Shown here piece by piece: positions 17,306-25,269 of a stretch of DNA of 64,000 bases. The stretch is taken from the NCBI RefSeq assembly GCF_021278985.1, contig NZ_CP082833.1:3224001-3288000 (forward strand). Direction: 5' to 3'. The notes under the pieces are model-generated. The model was not told where the DNA came from. It saw only the letters and a program-made list of their open reading frames with translations, and ran no database searches. Source of the DNA: Citrobacter rodentium NBRC 105723 = DSM 16636 (lineage in GTDB: Bacteria > Pseudomonadota > Gammaproteobacteria > Enterobacterales > Enterobacteriaceae). The translations under genes were made by a program, and so were the position numbers. Position 1 is the first letter of the stretch; each line of letters starts with the position of its first letter.

Positions 17306-17330
17306 TTTCGACTATGCTTTTTCCTCAAGT
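17306..17330 (+). promoter_or_regulatory. Possible sigma-S-type promoter of osmF
   Basis: CGACTATGCTTTTTCC contains CTATGCT (17312-17318), close to the sigma-S -10 form CTATACT with the preferred C before it. It lies about 50 bases before osmF. The E. coli osmF-yehYXW operon is known to depend on RpoS. The exact start site is not shown. Confidence 0.4.
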
Positions 17331-17366
17331 CGCTGAAAATGGCGGCAAAAGGAAGAGGAAAGCATA

Positions 17367-18284
17367 ATGACAATCTCAACGTTCCGGGCGGGCTCGCTGG
17401 CGCTGTTAGCGGCGGCGAGTTTCCCTCTGCTGGCGGCGTCACCGGTAAAGGTCGGGTCGAAAATCGACACCGAAGGGGCGCTGCTTGGCAATATCATTTT
17501 GCAGGTGCTGGAAAGCCACGGCGTCGAAACGGTTAATAAAGTGCAGCTTGGCACCACGCCGGTGGTGCGTGGGGCGATTACCTCCGGCGAACTGGACATC
17601 TATCCGGAATATACCGGCAACGGCGCGTTCTTCTTCAAAGATGAGAACGATCCGGCATGGAAGAATGCGCAGGCCGGCTATGAGAAGGTCAAAAAACTCG
17701 ATGCTGAGCAGAACAAGCTGGTGTGGTTAACCCCGGCACCAGCGAACAATACCTGGACCATCGCGGTGCGGAACGATATCGCGGAAAAAAATAAGCTCAC
17801 CTCGCTTGCTGACCTCGGACGCTATCTGAAAGAGGGCGGCGTCTTCAAACTGGCCGCTTCGGCGGAATTCATTGAACGCGCCGATGCCCTTCCGGCCTTC
17901 GAAAAAGCCTATGATTTCAAACTCAGCCAGGATCAGTTGCTTTCGCTGGCGGGCGGTGACACCGCCGTGACGATTAAAGCGGCGGCGCAGCAAACCTCCG
18001 GCGTCAATGCGGCGATGGCCTACGGCACCGATGGTCCGGTTGCCGCGCTTGGCCTGCAAACCTTAAGCGATCCGAAAGGCGTGCAGCCGATTTATGCTCC
18101 CGCGCCGGTCGTGCGCGAGGCGGTGCTCAAGGCATACCCGCAGATGGCGGAATGGCTGCAGCCGGTGTTTGCCAGCCTCGATGAAAAAACGTTGCAACAG
18201 CTGAACGCCAGCATCGCCGTGGAAGGGCTGGATGCGAAAAAAGTCGCCGCCGATTACCTGAAGCAAAAGGGATGGGTAAAGTAA
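17367..18284 (+). CDS. osmF: OsmF, periplasmic binding protein of a low-affinity betaine ABC transporter
   Basis: A 305-residue product with a signal peptide of about 23 residues, followed by SPVKVGSKIDTEGALLGNII. It belongs to the OpuAC/ProX-like substrate-binding family for glycine betaine and choline. Typical segments include GELDIYPEYTGNGAFFF and AYGTDGPVAALGL. It delivers solute to the YehY/YehW permeases and the YehX ATPase. It is the first gene of a four-gene operon, with 25 bases to yehY. In E. coli the operon is induced by osmotic stress and stationary phase. Confidence 0.95.
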   Translation: MTISTFRAGSLALLAAASFPLLAASPVKVGSKIDTEGALLGNIILQVLESHGVETVNKVQLGTTPVVRGAITSGELDIYPEYTGNGAFFFKDENDPAWKNAQAGYEKVKKLDAEQNKLVWLTPAPANNTWTIAVRNDIAEKNKLTSLADLGRYLKEGGVFKLAASAEFIERADALPAFEKAYDFKLSQDQLLSLAGGDTAVTIKAAAQQTSGVNAAMAYGTDGPVAALGLQTLSDPKGVQPIYAPAPVVREAVLKAYPQMAEWLQPVFASLDEKTLQQLNASIAVEGLDAKKVAADYLKQKGWVK

Positions 18285-18309
18285 AGGGACGCATATAAGG
18301 CTGGATGTT

Positions 18310-19467
18310 GTGGCAAGAGTCAGTATCAATCGCGTGCTGGTGCTGCTGGTCATACTGACCGCAGTCGCCGCGGCGCTACCGTTTGTTAACTACGCGCCGA
18401 ACCGGCTGGTCTCCGGCGAGGGGCGGCAAATCTGGGCGATCTGGCCCGGTTCGGTATCCGTGCTGGTGGGGGCAGGGTGCGCCCTGTTTACGCTGTGCTT
18501 TGTCCCCGGCAGAAAAGGGGCAGCGCTCACCCTTGCCGTGGCGCAACTGCTGGTGATCCTGATGCTGTGGAGCGGCGGCGAGGCGGCGAAGCATCTGGCC
18601 GACGCCGGTTCGCCGCTGGCGCGGACCAGCCCGGGGAGCGGTCTGTGGCTCGCTCTCGCGCTGGGGCTGCTGGCCTGTAGCGACGCTATCCGCCGCATTA
18701 CCGCCCAGCCGCTGTGGCGCTGGGTTTTACATATGCAGATCGCCATCGTGCCGCTGGCACTGCTGTTTAGCGGCGCCTTTGACCACCTCTCATTGCTTAA
18801 AGAGTATGCCAACCGCCAGGAGGTGTTTGATGACGCGCTGGCGCAGCACCTGACGCTACTGCTGGGAACCGTTCTGCCGGCGCTGGCAATCGGCGTTCCG
18901 CTGGGTATCTGGTGCTGGTTTTCCGCCGCCCGCCAGGGGCCGGTGTTTACCGTTCTGAATATCATTCAGACAATCCCTTCTGTAGCGCTGTTTGGTCTGC
19001 TGATCGCGCCGCTTGCCGGGCTGGTGAAGGCGTTCCCGTGGCTGGCTTCGCTGGGCGTAGCGGGGACCGGGATGACGCCTGCGCTGATTGCGCTGGTCCT
19101 CTACGCGCTGTTGCCGCTGGTGCGCGGCGTGGTGGCGGGGCTGGACCAGGTGCCGCGCGACGTACAGGAGAGCGCGCGGGCGATGGGCATGAGCGGCGTC
19201 CAGCGTTTCCTGCACGTACAGCTGCCGCTGGCTCTGCCGGTCTTTTTACGCAGCCTGCGGGTGGTGATGGTGCAAACCGTCGGGATGGCGGTCATCGCCG
19301 CGCTGATTGGCGCGGGCGGCTTTGGCGCGCTGGTGTTTCAGGGACTGCTGAGCAGCGCCGTCGATCTGGTCCTGCTCGGCGTTATTCCGGTGATTATGCT
19401 GGCGGTGCTGATTGATGCGCTGTTTGACTTAGGAATTGCGCTGCTGAAGGTGAAGAACCATGATTGA
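18310..19467 (+). CDS. yehY: YehY, permease of the OsmF betaine ABC transporter
   Basis: A 385-residue inner membrane protein. The GTG start at 18310 follows ATAAGG and gives an N-terminus like the E. coli protein (APNRLVSGEGRQIWAIWPG at about 28-46). The N-terminal half holds four or five helices. The C-terminal half is a BPD-type permease domain with the EAA-like coupling loop ESARAMGMSGVQRFLHVQLP, where the ATPase docks. It overlaps yehX by 8 bases. Confidence 0.93.
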   Translation: MARVSINRVLVLLVILTAVAAALPFVNYAPNRLVSGEGRQIWAIWPGSVSVLVGAGCALFTLCFVPGRKGAALTLAVAQLLVILMLWSGGEAAKHLADAGSPLARTSPGSGLWLALALGLLACSDAIRRITAQPLWRWVLHMQIAIVPLALLFSGAFDHLSLLKEYANRQEVFDDALAQHLTLLLGTVLPALAIGVPLGIWCWFSAARQGPVFTVLNIIQTIPSVALFGLLIAPLAGLVKAFPWLASLGVAGTGMTPALIALVLYALLPLVRGVVAGLDQVPRDVQESARAMGMSGVQRFLHVQLPLALPVFLRSLRVVMVQTVGMAVIAALIGAGGFGALVFQGLLSSAVDLVLLGVIPVIMLAVLIDALFDLGIALLKVKNHD

Positions 19468-20407
19468 ATTTAACCACGTGAGTAAAACCTTCGGGCAGCA
19501 GAGAGCGGTTAACGATCTTAATCTGCATTTTAAAGAGGGCAGTTTTTCGGTGCTGATTGGCACCTCCGGCTCCGGCAAATCCACTACTCTGAAAATGATT
19601 AACCGGCTGGTGGAGCATGACAGCGGGCAGATCCGCGTCGCCGGAGAGGAGATCCGCAGCCTGCCGCTGCTGGAACTGCGTCGGCGTATGGGATACGCCA
19701 TTCAGTCGATCGGTCTGTTTCCGCACTGGACGGTCGCGCAGAACATCGCCACCGTGCCGCAGCTGCTGAAATGGCCGCGCAAAAAAAGCGACGCGCGAGT
19801 GGATGAACTGATGGCGCTGCTGGGGCTGGAGCCGGGACTGCGTGAGCGCTACCCGCATCAGCTCTCCGGCGGGCAGCAGCAGCGGGTGGGGGTGGCGCGC
19901 GCGCTGGCCGCCGATCCGCAGGTGCTGTTAATGGATGAACCTTTCGGCGCGCTGGATCCGGTCACCCGCGGCGCGTTGCAGCAGGAGATGATCCGCATTC
20001 ACCGGCTGCTTGGGCGAACGATTGTACTGGTGACGCATGATATCGACGAGGCGTTACGGCTGGCCGAACACATGGTGCTGATGGACGGCGGAGAGGTGAT
20101 CCAGCAGGGAACGCCGCTGCAAATGCTGACCGCGCCGGCAAATGATTTTGTGCGTCAGTTTTTTGGCCGCAGCGAGCTGGGCGTGCGCCTGCTGTCGCTG
20201 CGCAACGTGGCCGATTACGTTCGCCGCGACGAGCATCTTGACGGCGATGCGCTGAATGAAGCGATGACGCTGCGCGACGCGCTCTCCGTTTTTGTTGCCC
20301 GTAACCGTGAGGTGCTGCCGGTGGTGAATCAGCACGGCGTCGCCTGCGGTACGCTGCATTTTCGCGATCTGCTTTCGGAGACGCTGACGCATGAAACGAC
20401 TGACTGA
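19460..20407 (+). CDS. yehX: YehX, ATPase of the OsmF betaine ABC transporter
   Basis: A 315-residue ABC ATPase. Walker A GTSGSGKST is at 34-42, the LSGGQ signature at 135-139 and Walker B LLMDEP at 156-161. A C-terminal CBS-like region after about 245 (MTLRDALSVFVARNREVLPV) fits the OpuA/ProV group. It powers uptake through YehY and YehW. It overlaps yehY by 8 and yehW by 17 bases, so the set is translationally coupled. Confidence 0.95.
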   Translation: MIEFNHVSKTFGQQRAVNDLNLHFKEGSFSVLIGTSGSGKSTTLKMINRLVEHDSGQIRVAGEEIRSLPLLELRRRMGYAIQSIGLFPHWTVAQNIATVPQLLKWPRKKSDARVDELMALLGLEPGLRERYPHQLSGGQQQRVGVARALAADPQVLLMDEPFGALDPVTRGALQQEMIRIHRLLGRTIVLVTHDIDEALRLAEHMVLMDGGEVIQQGTPLQMLTAPANDFVRQFFGRSELGVRLLSLRNVADYVRRDEHLDGDALNEAMTLRDALSVFVARNREVLPVVNQHGVACGTLHFRDLLSETLTHETTD

Positions 20408-21122
20408 TCCGCTGCTGTGGCTGATCGCTCTGTTCCTGCTGATGCTGGTCGGGTTGCCGCACAGTCAGGCGATATTCAGCAGCCTGTTTCCGGCGTTGCC
20501 GCGTCCGGTCTATCAGCAGGAGAGTTTTGTCGCCCTGGCGCTCGCCCATTTCTGGCTGGTGGGAATATCGAGCCTGTTTGCCGTGTTGATCGGCGTGGGG
20601 GCGGGGATTGCGGTCACGCGTCCGGGCGGCGCGGAGTTTCGTCCGCTGGTGGAAACCCTTGCCGCCGCCGGGCAGACCTTTCCGCCGGTCGCCGTACTGG
20701 CGATTGCGGTGCCGGTGATGGGCTTCGGCCAGCAGCCAGCCATTATCGCGCTGATCCTCTACGGCATATTGCCGGTGTTGCAGGCGACGCTGGCCGGGCT
20801 GGGGGCGATCCCGTTGAGCGTTCGCGACGTCGCCAGCGGGATGGGAATGAGCCGGGGGCAGCAGCTACGTAAGGTTGAACTGCCGCTGGCGGCGCCGGTG
20901 ATCCTGGCGGGCGTTCGGACGTCGGTGATTATCAATATCGGCACGGCGACCATCGCCTCCACGGTAGGAGCGAGTACGCTTGGCACGCCGATTATTATCG
21001 GACTGAGCGGTTTTAATACCGCCTATGTGATTCAGGGGGCGCTACTGGTGGCGCTGGCGGCGATTGTCGTCGACCGCCTGTTTGAACGGCTGGTGCAGCA
21101 CTTTAGCCGGCATGGAGGATAA
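20391..21122 (+). CDS. yehW: YehW, second permease of the OsmF betaine ABC transporter
   Basis: A 243-residue BPD-type permease with about six membrane segments. The EAA loop is DVASGMGMSRGQQLRKVELP near residues 145-164, and the end segment IIIGLSGFNTAYVIQGALLV is typical of OpuAB/ProW homologues. It is the last gene of osmF-yehYXW. Its final 20 bases overlap the convergent small gene yohO. Confidence 0.95.
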   Translation: MKRLTDPLLWLIALFLLMLVGLPHSQAIFSSLFPALPRPVYQQESFVALALAHFWLVGISSLFAVLIGVGAGIAVTRPGGAEFRPLVETLAAAGQTFPPVAVLAIAVPVMGFGQQPAIIALILYGILPVLQATLAGLGAIPLSVRDVASGMGMSRGQQLRKVELPLAAPVILAGVRTSVIINIGTATIASTVGASTLGTPIIIGLSGFNTAYVIQGALLVALAAIVVDRLFERLVQHFSRHGG

Positions 21123-21210
21123 ACGTATAGCCTGCGAGCATCACGCCGCCGATGCCGCCGATGGCCATAAGTAAAAAGAGGGTGATGACCCCGATTTTCG
21201 CTGCGCTCAT
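21103..21210 (-). CDS. yohO: YohO, 35-residue membrane protein
   Basis: The minus strand from the ATG at 21210 encodes MSAAKIGVITLFLLMAIGGI, then GGVMLAGYTFILHAG and TAA. It has one hydrophobic helix with small glycine steps, as in E. coli YohO (also 35 residues). GGAGAA lies just upstream as a ribosome-binding site. Function is unknown. It sits in the same place as in E. coli, convergent with yehW and overlapping its last 20 bases. Confidence 0.92.
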   Translation of the reverse strand: MSAAKIGVITLFLLMAIGGIGGVMLAGYTFILHAG

Positions 21211-21269
21211 GATGTTCTCCTTATGTTAACCTGAATATTATACAGAGAAGCGCGGCTGTTAATGAAACA

Positions 21270-22001
21270 TTAAATGCCGAGGGGGTAAATCGCATGGCCC
21301 TGCGCGCGCCAGGCGGTGAGCTGCTGCTGCTGCGCCGGGGTCTGATTTTCCCCGCACCAGACCAGCAAATTCCGGCCTTCAAAGAGTTCCGGGCGAAACT
21401 GGCTTAATGAATGCGCCAGCACGTCAACGCGCCAGCCCTGCTGGCTGGCGACCCACGCCTCCAGCCATAAACGGGTGGTGTCATGGATATTCCAGCCGAC
21501 CACCAGCGCCTCTTTCCCCTGTTTCTTTCTGGCTGCAGCCAGGCTGATGGCGATGTAATTAATCAGCACGCCGTCGAGGATCCCCAGCAGCGCCTGTAGC
21601 GTTGCCTGCTGGTACTGTAAACGGCGGCGCAGCGGAATAAACAGATGGGTGGTCAGCGTTTGCGCCGGGTAATCCTGGCCGCGCTCCTTAAGCCAGGCGC
21701 GCAGGCTATGCAGATTGTTGCTTTGCAGATAGTGGAGCAGCGTTTCCTGATGTCGGCGCCAGTCGTTCTGCGGGTCAACGCTGTCGCTGCTCAGCAACAT
21801 TTTCACTTTGCTGACCTGCACGCCGTTGTCGATCCAGCGCTTGATTTCACGGATGCGGTCAATATCCGAATCGTTGAAAAGACGATGACCGCCGTCGGTA
21901 CGCTGCGGTTTCAACAGTCCATAACGCCGCTGCCACGCGCGGAGCGTGACAGGGTTAATATCACAAAGCAAAGCCACTTCACCTATGGTGTAAAGCGCCA
22001 T
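21270..22001 (-). CDS. mlrA: MlrA, MerR-like regulator of curli and csgD
   Basis: A 243-residue product, the same length as in E. coli. The N-terminus MALYTIGEVALLCDINPVTL is a MerR-type winged helix with the RRYGLLKPQRTDGGHRLF segment. The C-terminal half resembles a cobalamin-binding fold without the full ligand motif. With sigma-S it activates csgD, the master regulator of curli and biofilm matrix. It is divergent from btsS. Confidence 0.95.
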   Translation of the reverse strand: MALYTIGEVALLCDINPVTLRAWQRRYGLLKPQRTDGGHRLFNDSDIDRIREIKRWIDNGVQVSKVKMLLSSDSVDPQNDWRRHQETLLHYLQSNNLHSLRAWLKERGQDYPAQTLTTHLFIPLRRRLQYQQATLQALLGILDGVLINYIAISLAAARKKQGKEALVVGWNIHDTTRLWLEAWVASQQGWRVDVLAHSLSQFRPELFEGRNLLVWCGENQTPAQQQQLTAWRAQGHAIYPLGI

Positions 22002-22223
22002 CTTTTTATCCCTGCTAGCGAAGGCCCAGTATAACTTTAGTCGCTCTTTTTCGAACCAGGTAGTTTTGTCTGTTTTTTAATCAAATAAAGGGTGATTTCT
22101 GCTCATCTGCGCTGCGGTTAAGCGATCCCACTCACGATTTCATCTTTTTTTGCAACAGTTCAAAGAAAGATAAACGCAGTCGATGTATGTTACGCGGTTT
22201 TAATCGAAGTGTGGTCTGCGGGT

Positions 22224-23909
22224 ATGTACGAGTTTAATCTGGTGTTGCTGCTGCTTCAGCAAATGTGCGTGTTTCTGGTTATCGCATGGCTGATGAGCAA
22301 GACGCGTTTATTCATACCCTTAATGCAGGTTACCGTGCGCCTGCCACATAAGCTGCTGTGCTACGTTACCTTTTCCATCTTCTGTATTCTCGGCACCTAT
22401 TTTGGTCTGCATATCGATGACTCCATCGCCAATACCCGGGCGATCGGCGCGGTGATGGGGGGGCTGCTCGGCGGACCGGTGGTCGGCGGGCTGGTGGGTT
22501 TAACCGGCGGCCTGCACCGCTACTCGATGGGCGGCATGACCGCGCTAAGCTGTATGATCTCCACTATCGTCGAAGGTCTGCTGGGCGGGCTGGTGCACAG
22601 CGTTCTGACGCGGCGCGGGCGTACCGATAAAGTCTTTAACCCGCTGACCGCCGGGGCGATTACCTTTGTCGCGGAGCTGGTGCAGATGCTGATCATCCTG
22701 ATGATTGCCCGACCGTTCGACGACGCTTACCGTCTGGTCAGCAATATCGCCGCGCCGATGATGGTCACCAACACCGTCGGGGCGGCGCTGTTTATGCGCA
22801 TCCTGCTCGACAAGCGGGCAATGTTTGAAAAATATACGTCGGCGTTTTCCGCCACCGCGCTGAAGGTGGCCGCCTCGACCGAGGGGATCCTGCGCCAGGG
22901 CTTTAACGAAGTGAACAGCATGAAGGTGGCGCAGGTGCTGTATCAGGAGCTGGATATCGGCGCCGTGGCGATTACCGATCGCGAGAAGCTGCTGGCTTTT
23001 ACCGGCATCGGCGACGATCACCATCTGCCGGGCAAGCCCATCTCGTCGGGCTATACCCTGCGGGCGATAGAGACCGGCGAAGTGGTCTACGCCGATGGCA
23101 ATGAAGTGCCGTACCGCTGCTCGCTGCATCCGCAGTGCAAGCTGGGGTCTACGCTGGTGATCCCGCTGCGCGGCGAAAATCAGCGCGTGATGGGCACCAT
23201 CAAGCTGTATGAAGCCAAAAATCGTCTGTTCAGCTCGATCAACAGGACGTTAGGCGAGGGGATCGCCCAGTTGCTCTCCGCGCAGATCCTCGCCGGGCAG
23301 TATGAACGCCAGAAGGCTTTGCTCACCCAGTCGGAAATCAAGCTGCTGCACGCGCAGGTCAATCCGCACTTTCTGTTTAATGCGCTGAACACCATTAAGG
23401 CGGTGGTGCGCCGCGACAGCGAGCAGGCGGGCCAGCTGGTGCAGTATCTCTCCACCTTCTTTCGTAAAAACCTGAAACGCCCGTCGGAGATTGTGACGCT
23501 CGCCGACGAGATTGAGCACGTCAACGCCTATCTGCAAATTGAAAAAGCGCGCTTCCAGTCGCGGCTGAAGGTGAATTTACAGGTGCCGGAGGCGCTGGCG
23601 CATCAGCGGCTGCCAGCGTTTACCCTGCAACCGATAGTGGAAAACGCCATTAAGCACGGCACCTCGCAGCTGCTGGAAACGGGGGAGGTGTCGATTACCG
23701 CCCGCCAGCAGGAACAGTACCTGATGCTGGATATTGAAGATAACGCCGGGCTGTATCAACCGACGACAAGCGCCAGCGGGCTGGGAATGAACCTGGTGGA
23801 TAAGCGCCTGCGTGAACGCTTTGGCGACGATTACGGCATCAGCGTGGTTTGCGAACCTGACCGTTTTACCCGAATAACCCTACGACTTCCTCTGGAGGAG
23901 AACGCATGA
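22224..23909 (+). CDS. btsS: BtsS, pyruvate-sensing histidine kinase (LytS type)
   Basis: A 561-residue product from the ATG at 22224 (MYEFNLVLLLLQQMC); a frame start at 22209 adds five residues not present in E. coli. The N-terminal half is the 5TM-LYT membrane sensor. A GAF-like region covers about 220-350. The HisKA-type LytS kinase core has His382 in NPHFLFNAL and a nucleotide-binding ENAIKHGTS. In E. coli BtsS has high affinity for external pyruvate and signals to BtsR, which induces the pyruvate importer btsT. The stop overlaps the btsR start by 4 bases. Confidence 0.95.
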   Translation: MYEFNLVLLLLQQMCVFLVIAWLMSKTRLFIPLMQVTVRLPHKLLCYVTFSIFCILGTYFGLHIDDSIANTRAIGAVMGGLLGGPVVGGLVGLTGGLHRYSMGGMTALSCMISTIVEGLLGGLVHSVLTRRGRTDKVFNPLTAGAITFVAELVQMLIILMIARPFDDAYRLVSNIAAPMMVTNTVGAALFMRILLDKRAMFEKYTSAFSATALKVAASTEGILRQGFNEVNSMKVAQVLYQELDIGAVAITDREKLLAFTGIGDDHHLPGKPISSGYTLRAIETGEVVYADGNEVPYRCSLHPQCKLGSTLVIPLRGENQRVMGTIKLYEAKNRLFSSINRTLGEGIAQLLSAQILAGQYERQKALLTQSEIKLLHAQVNPHFLFNALNTIKAVVRRDSEQAGQLVQYLSTFFRKNLKRPSEIVTLADEIEHVNAYLQIEKARFQSRLKVNLQVPEALAHQRLPAFTLQPIVENAIKHGTSQLLETGEVSITARQQEQYLMLDIEDNAGLYQPTTSASGLGMNLVDKRLRERFGDDYGISVVCEPDRFTRITLRLPLEENA

Positions 23910-24625
23910 TTAAAGTGCTGATTGTGGATGATGAGCCGTTGGCGCGGGAAAATCTGCGGATCCTGTTACAGGAACAAAGTGATATAGAGATAGTGGGCGA
24001 GTGCGCCAACGCCGTTGAAGCGATAGGCGCGGTGCATAAGCTGCGCCCGGATGTGCTGTTTCTCGACATCCAGATGCCGCGCATCAGCGGCCTGGAAATG
24101 GTCGGGATGCTCGACCCGGAACACCGCCCGTACATTGTGTTTCTGACCGCCTTCGACGAGTACGCAATTAAGGCGTTTGAAGAACACGCCTTTGACTATC
24201 TGCTGAAGCCTATTGAAGAGGGGCGGCTGGAGAAAACCCTCAACCGTCTGCGCCAGGAGCGCAGTAAGCAGGATGTCTCTGTGCTGCCGGATAATCAGCA
24301 GGCGCTGAAGTTTATCCCCTGTAGCGGGCACAGCCGAATCTACCTGTTGCAGATGGACGACGTCGCGTTCGTCAGCAGCCGGATGAGCGGCGTCTATGTG
24401 ACCAGCAGCGAGGGCAAAGAAGGCTTTACCGAACTGACCCTCAGAACGCTGGAAAACCGCACGCCGCTGCTGCGCTGCCATCGGCAGTATCTGGTCAACA
24501 TGGCCCATTTGCAGGAGATCCGTCTGGAAGATAACGGCCAGGCGGAGCTGATTTTACGCAACGGGCTGACCGTGCCGGTGAGTCGTCGCTATCTGAAAAG
24601 TTTGAAAGAGGCGATTGGGCTGTAA
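23906..24625 (+). CDS. btsR: BtsR, LytTR-family response regulator
   Basis: A 239-residue product. The receiver domain has the acidic pair at 8-9 and phosphoacceptor Asp54 in LFLDIQMP. The LytTR DNA-binding domain covers about 135-239 and includes RCHRQYLVNMAHL. It is the partner of BtsS and overlaps its gene. In E. coli it activates btsT (yjiY). Confidence 0.96.
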   Translation: MIKVLIVDDEPLARENLRILLQEQSDIEIVGECANAVEAIGAVHKLRPDVLFLDIQMPRISGLEMVGMLDPEHRPYIVFLTAFDEYAIKAFEEHAFDYLLKPIEEGRLEKTLNRLRQERSKQDVSVLPDNQQALKFIPCSGHSRIYLLQMDDVAFVSSRMSGVYVTSSEGKEGFTELTLRTLENRTPLLRCHRQYLVNMAHLQEIRLEDNGQAELILRNGLTVPVSRRYLKSLKEAIGL

Positions 24626-24671
24626 AACTGGTACACTGCGCGCCATTGCATCCCCGACTGCTGAAGGCATT

Positions 24672-25139
24672 ATGCTAAGTAACGATATTCTCCGTAGCCT
24701 GCGCTACACCCTGAAAGCCAATAATAACGATATGGTGCGCATTCTTGCGCTTGCCGGAATGGAATCGACCTCTGCGGGTTTCGATACCTGGATTACCAAA
24801 GAGGATGAGGAAGGTTTCGTTCGCTGCCCGGATATTGTCCTCAGCGGATTTTTGAACGGTCTTATTTATGATAAGCGCGGCAAAGATGATTCTGCGCCGG
24901 AACTGGCGCTCGAGCGCCGCGTGAACAACAACACGGTGCTGAAAAAACTGCGTATCGCCTTTTCGTTGAAGACCGACGATATTCTGGCCATCATGACCGA
25001 ACAGAAATTCCGCGTCTCGATGCCGGAAATCACCGCCATGATGCGCGCGCCGGATCATAAAAATTACCGTGAGTGTGGCGATCAGTTTATGCGTTATTTT
25101 TTGCGCGGCCTGACCACCAGAGAGCACGCGAAGAAGTAA
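24672..25139 (+). CDS. yehS: YehS, DUF1456 protein
   Basis: A 155-residue product from the ATG at 24672 (MLSNDILRSLRYTLKANNND). It holds two similar DUF1456 repeats, seen in RSLRYTLKANNNDMVRIL near the N-terminus and KKLRIAFSLKTDDILAIM in the second half. The function is not known; the repeat pattern suggests a protein- or DNA-binding helical fold. It begins 46 bases after btsR on the same strand. The frame upstream to 24615 has no good start. Confidence 0.9.
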   Translation: MLSNDILRSLRYTLKANNNDMVRILALAGMESTSAGFDTWITKEDEEGFVRCPDIVLSGFLNGLIYDKRGKDDSAPELALERRVNNNTVLKKLRIAFSLKTDDILAIMTEQKFRVSMPEITAMMRAPDHKNYRECGDQFMRYFLRGLTTREHAKK

Positions 25140-25148
25140 GCGATGCAG

Positions 25149-25235
25149 GCAATTGCCGGATGGCGGCGTAAACGCCTTATCCGGCCTACAGGGTAGCGTT
25201 ACGTTGTAGGTTTGATAAGCGCAGCGCCATCCGAC
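25149..25235. repeat. REP pair (BIME) between yehS and metG
   Basis: TTGCCGGATGGCGGCGTAAACGCC followed by TTATCCGGCCTAC is a complete REP. A second, inverted unit follows (GTAGGTTTGATAAGCGCAGCGCCATCCGAC) to 25234. The two make a BIME in the intergenic space between convergent genes. Confidence 0.85.
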
Positions 25236-25239
25236 AAAA

Positions 25240-25264
25240 AACGCTGCCGAAGCAGCGTTTTTAT
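25240..25264. terminator. Bidirectional terminator between yehS and metG
   Basis: AAAAACGCTGC, a CGAA loop and GCAGCGTTTTT form a hairpin with an A-run on one side and a T-run on the other, so it can end both the plus-strand yehS transcript and the minus-strand metG transcript. It ends a few bases after the metG stop. Confidence 0.9.
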
Positions 25265-25269
25265 GCGGT

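Noticed and set aside
16228..17442. Long open frame on the minus strand across the MFS gene
   Set aside because: Very rich in Arg, Gln and His as expected for an antisense frame of a membrane-protein gene; no hydrophobic core or known motif.
25149..25235. Possible CRISPR-like repeats
   Set aside because: The repeats here and at 2013, 5077, 42920, 48151 and 51960 are single or paired REP palindromes, not regularly spaced repeats with unique spacers.
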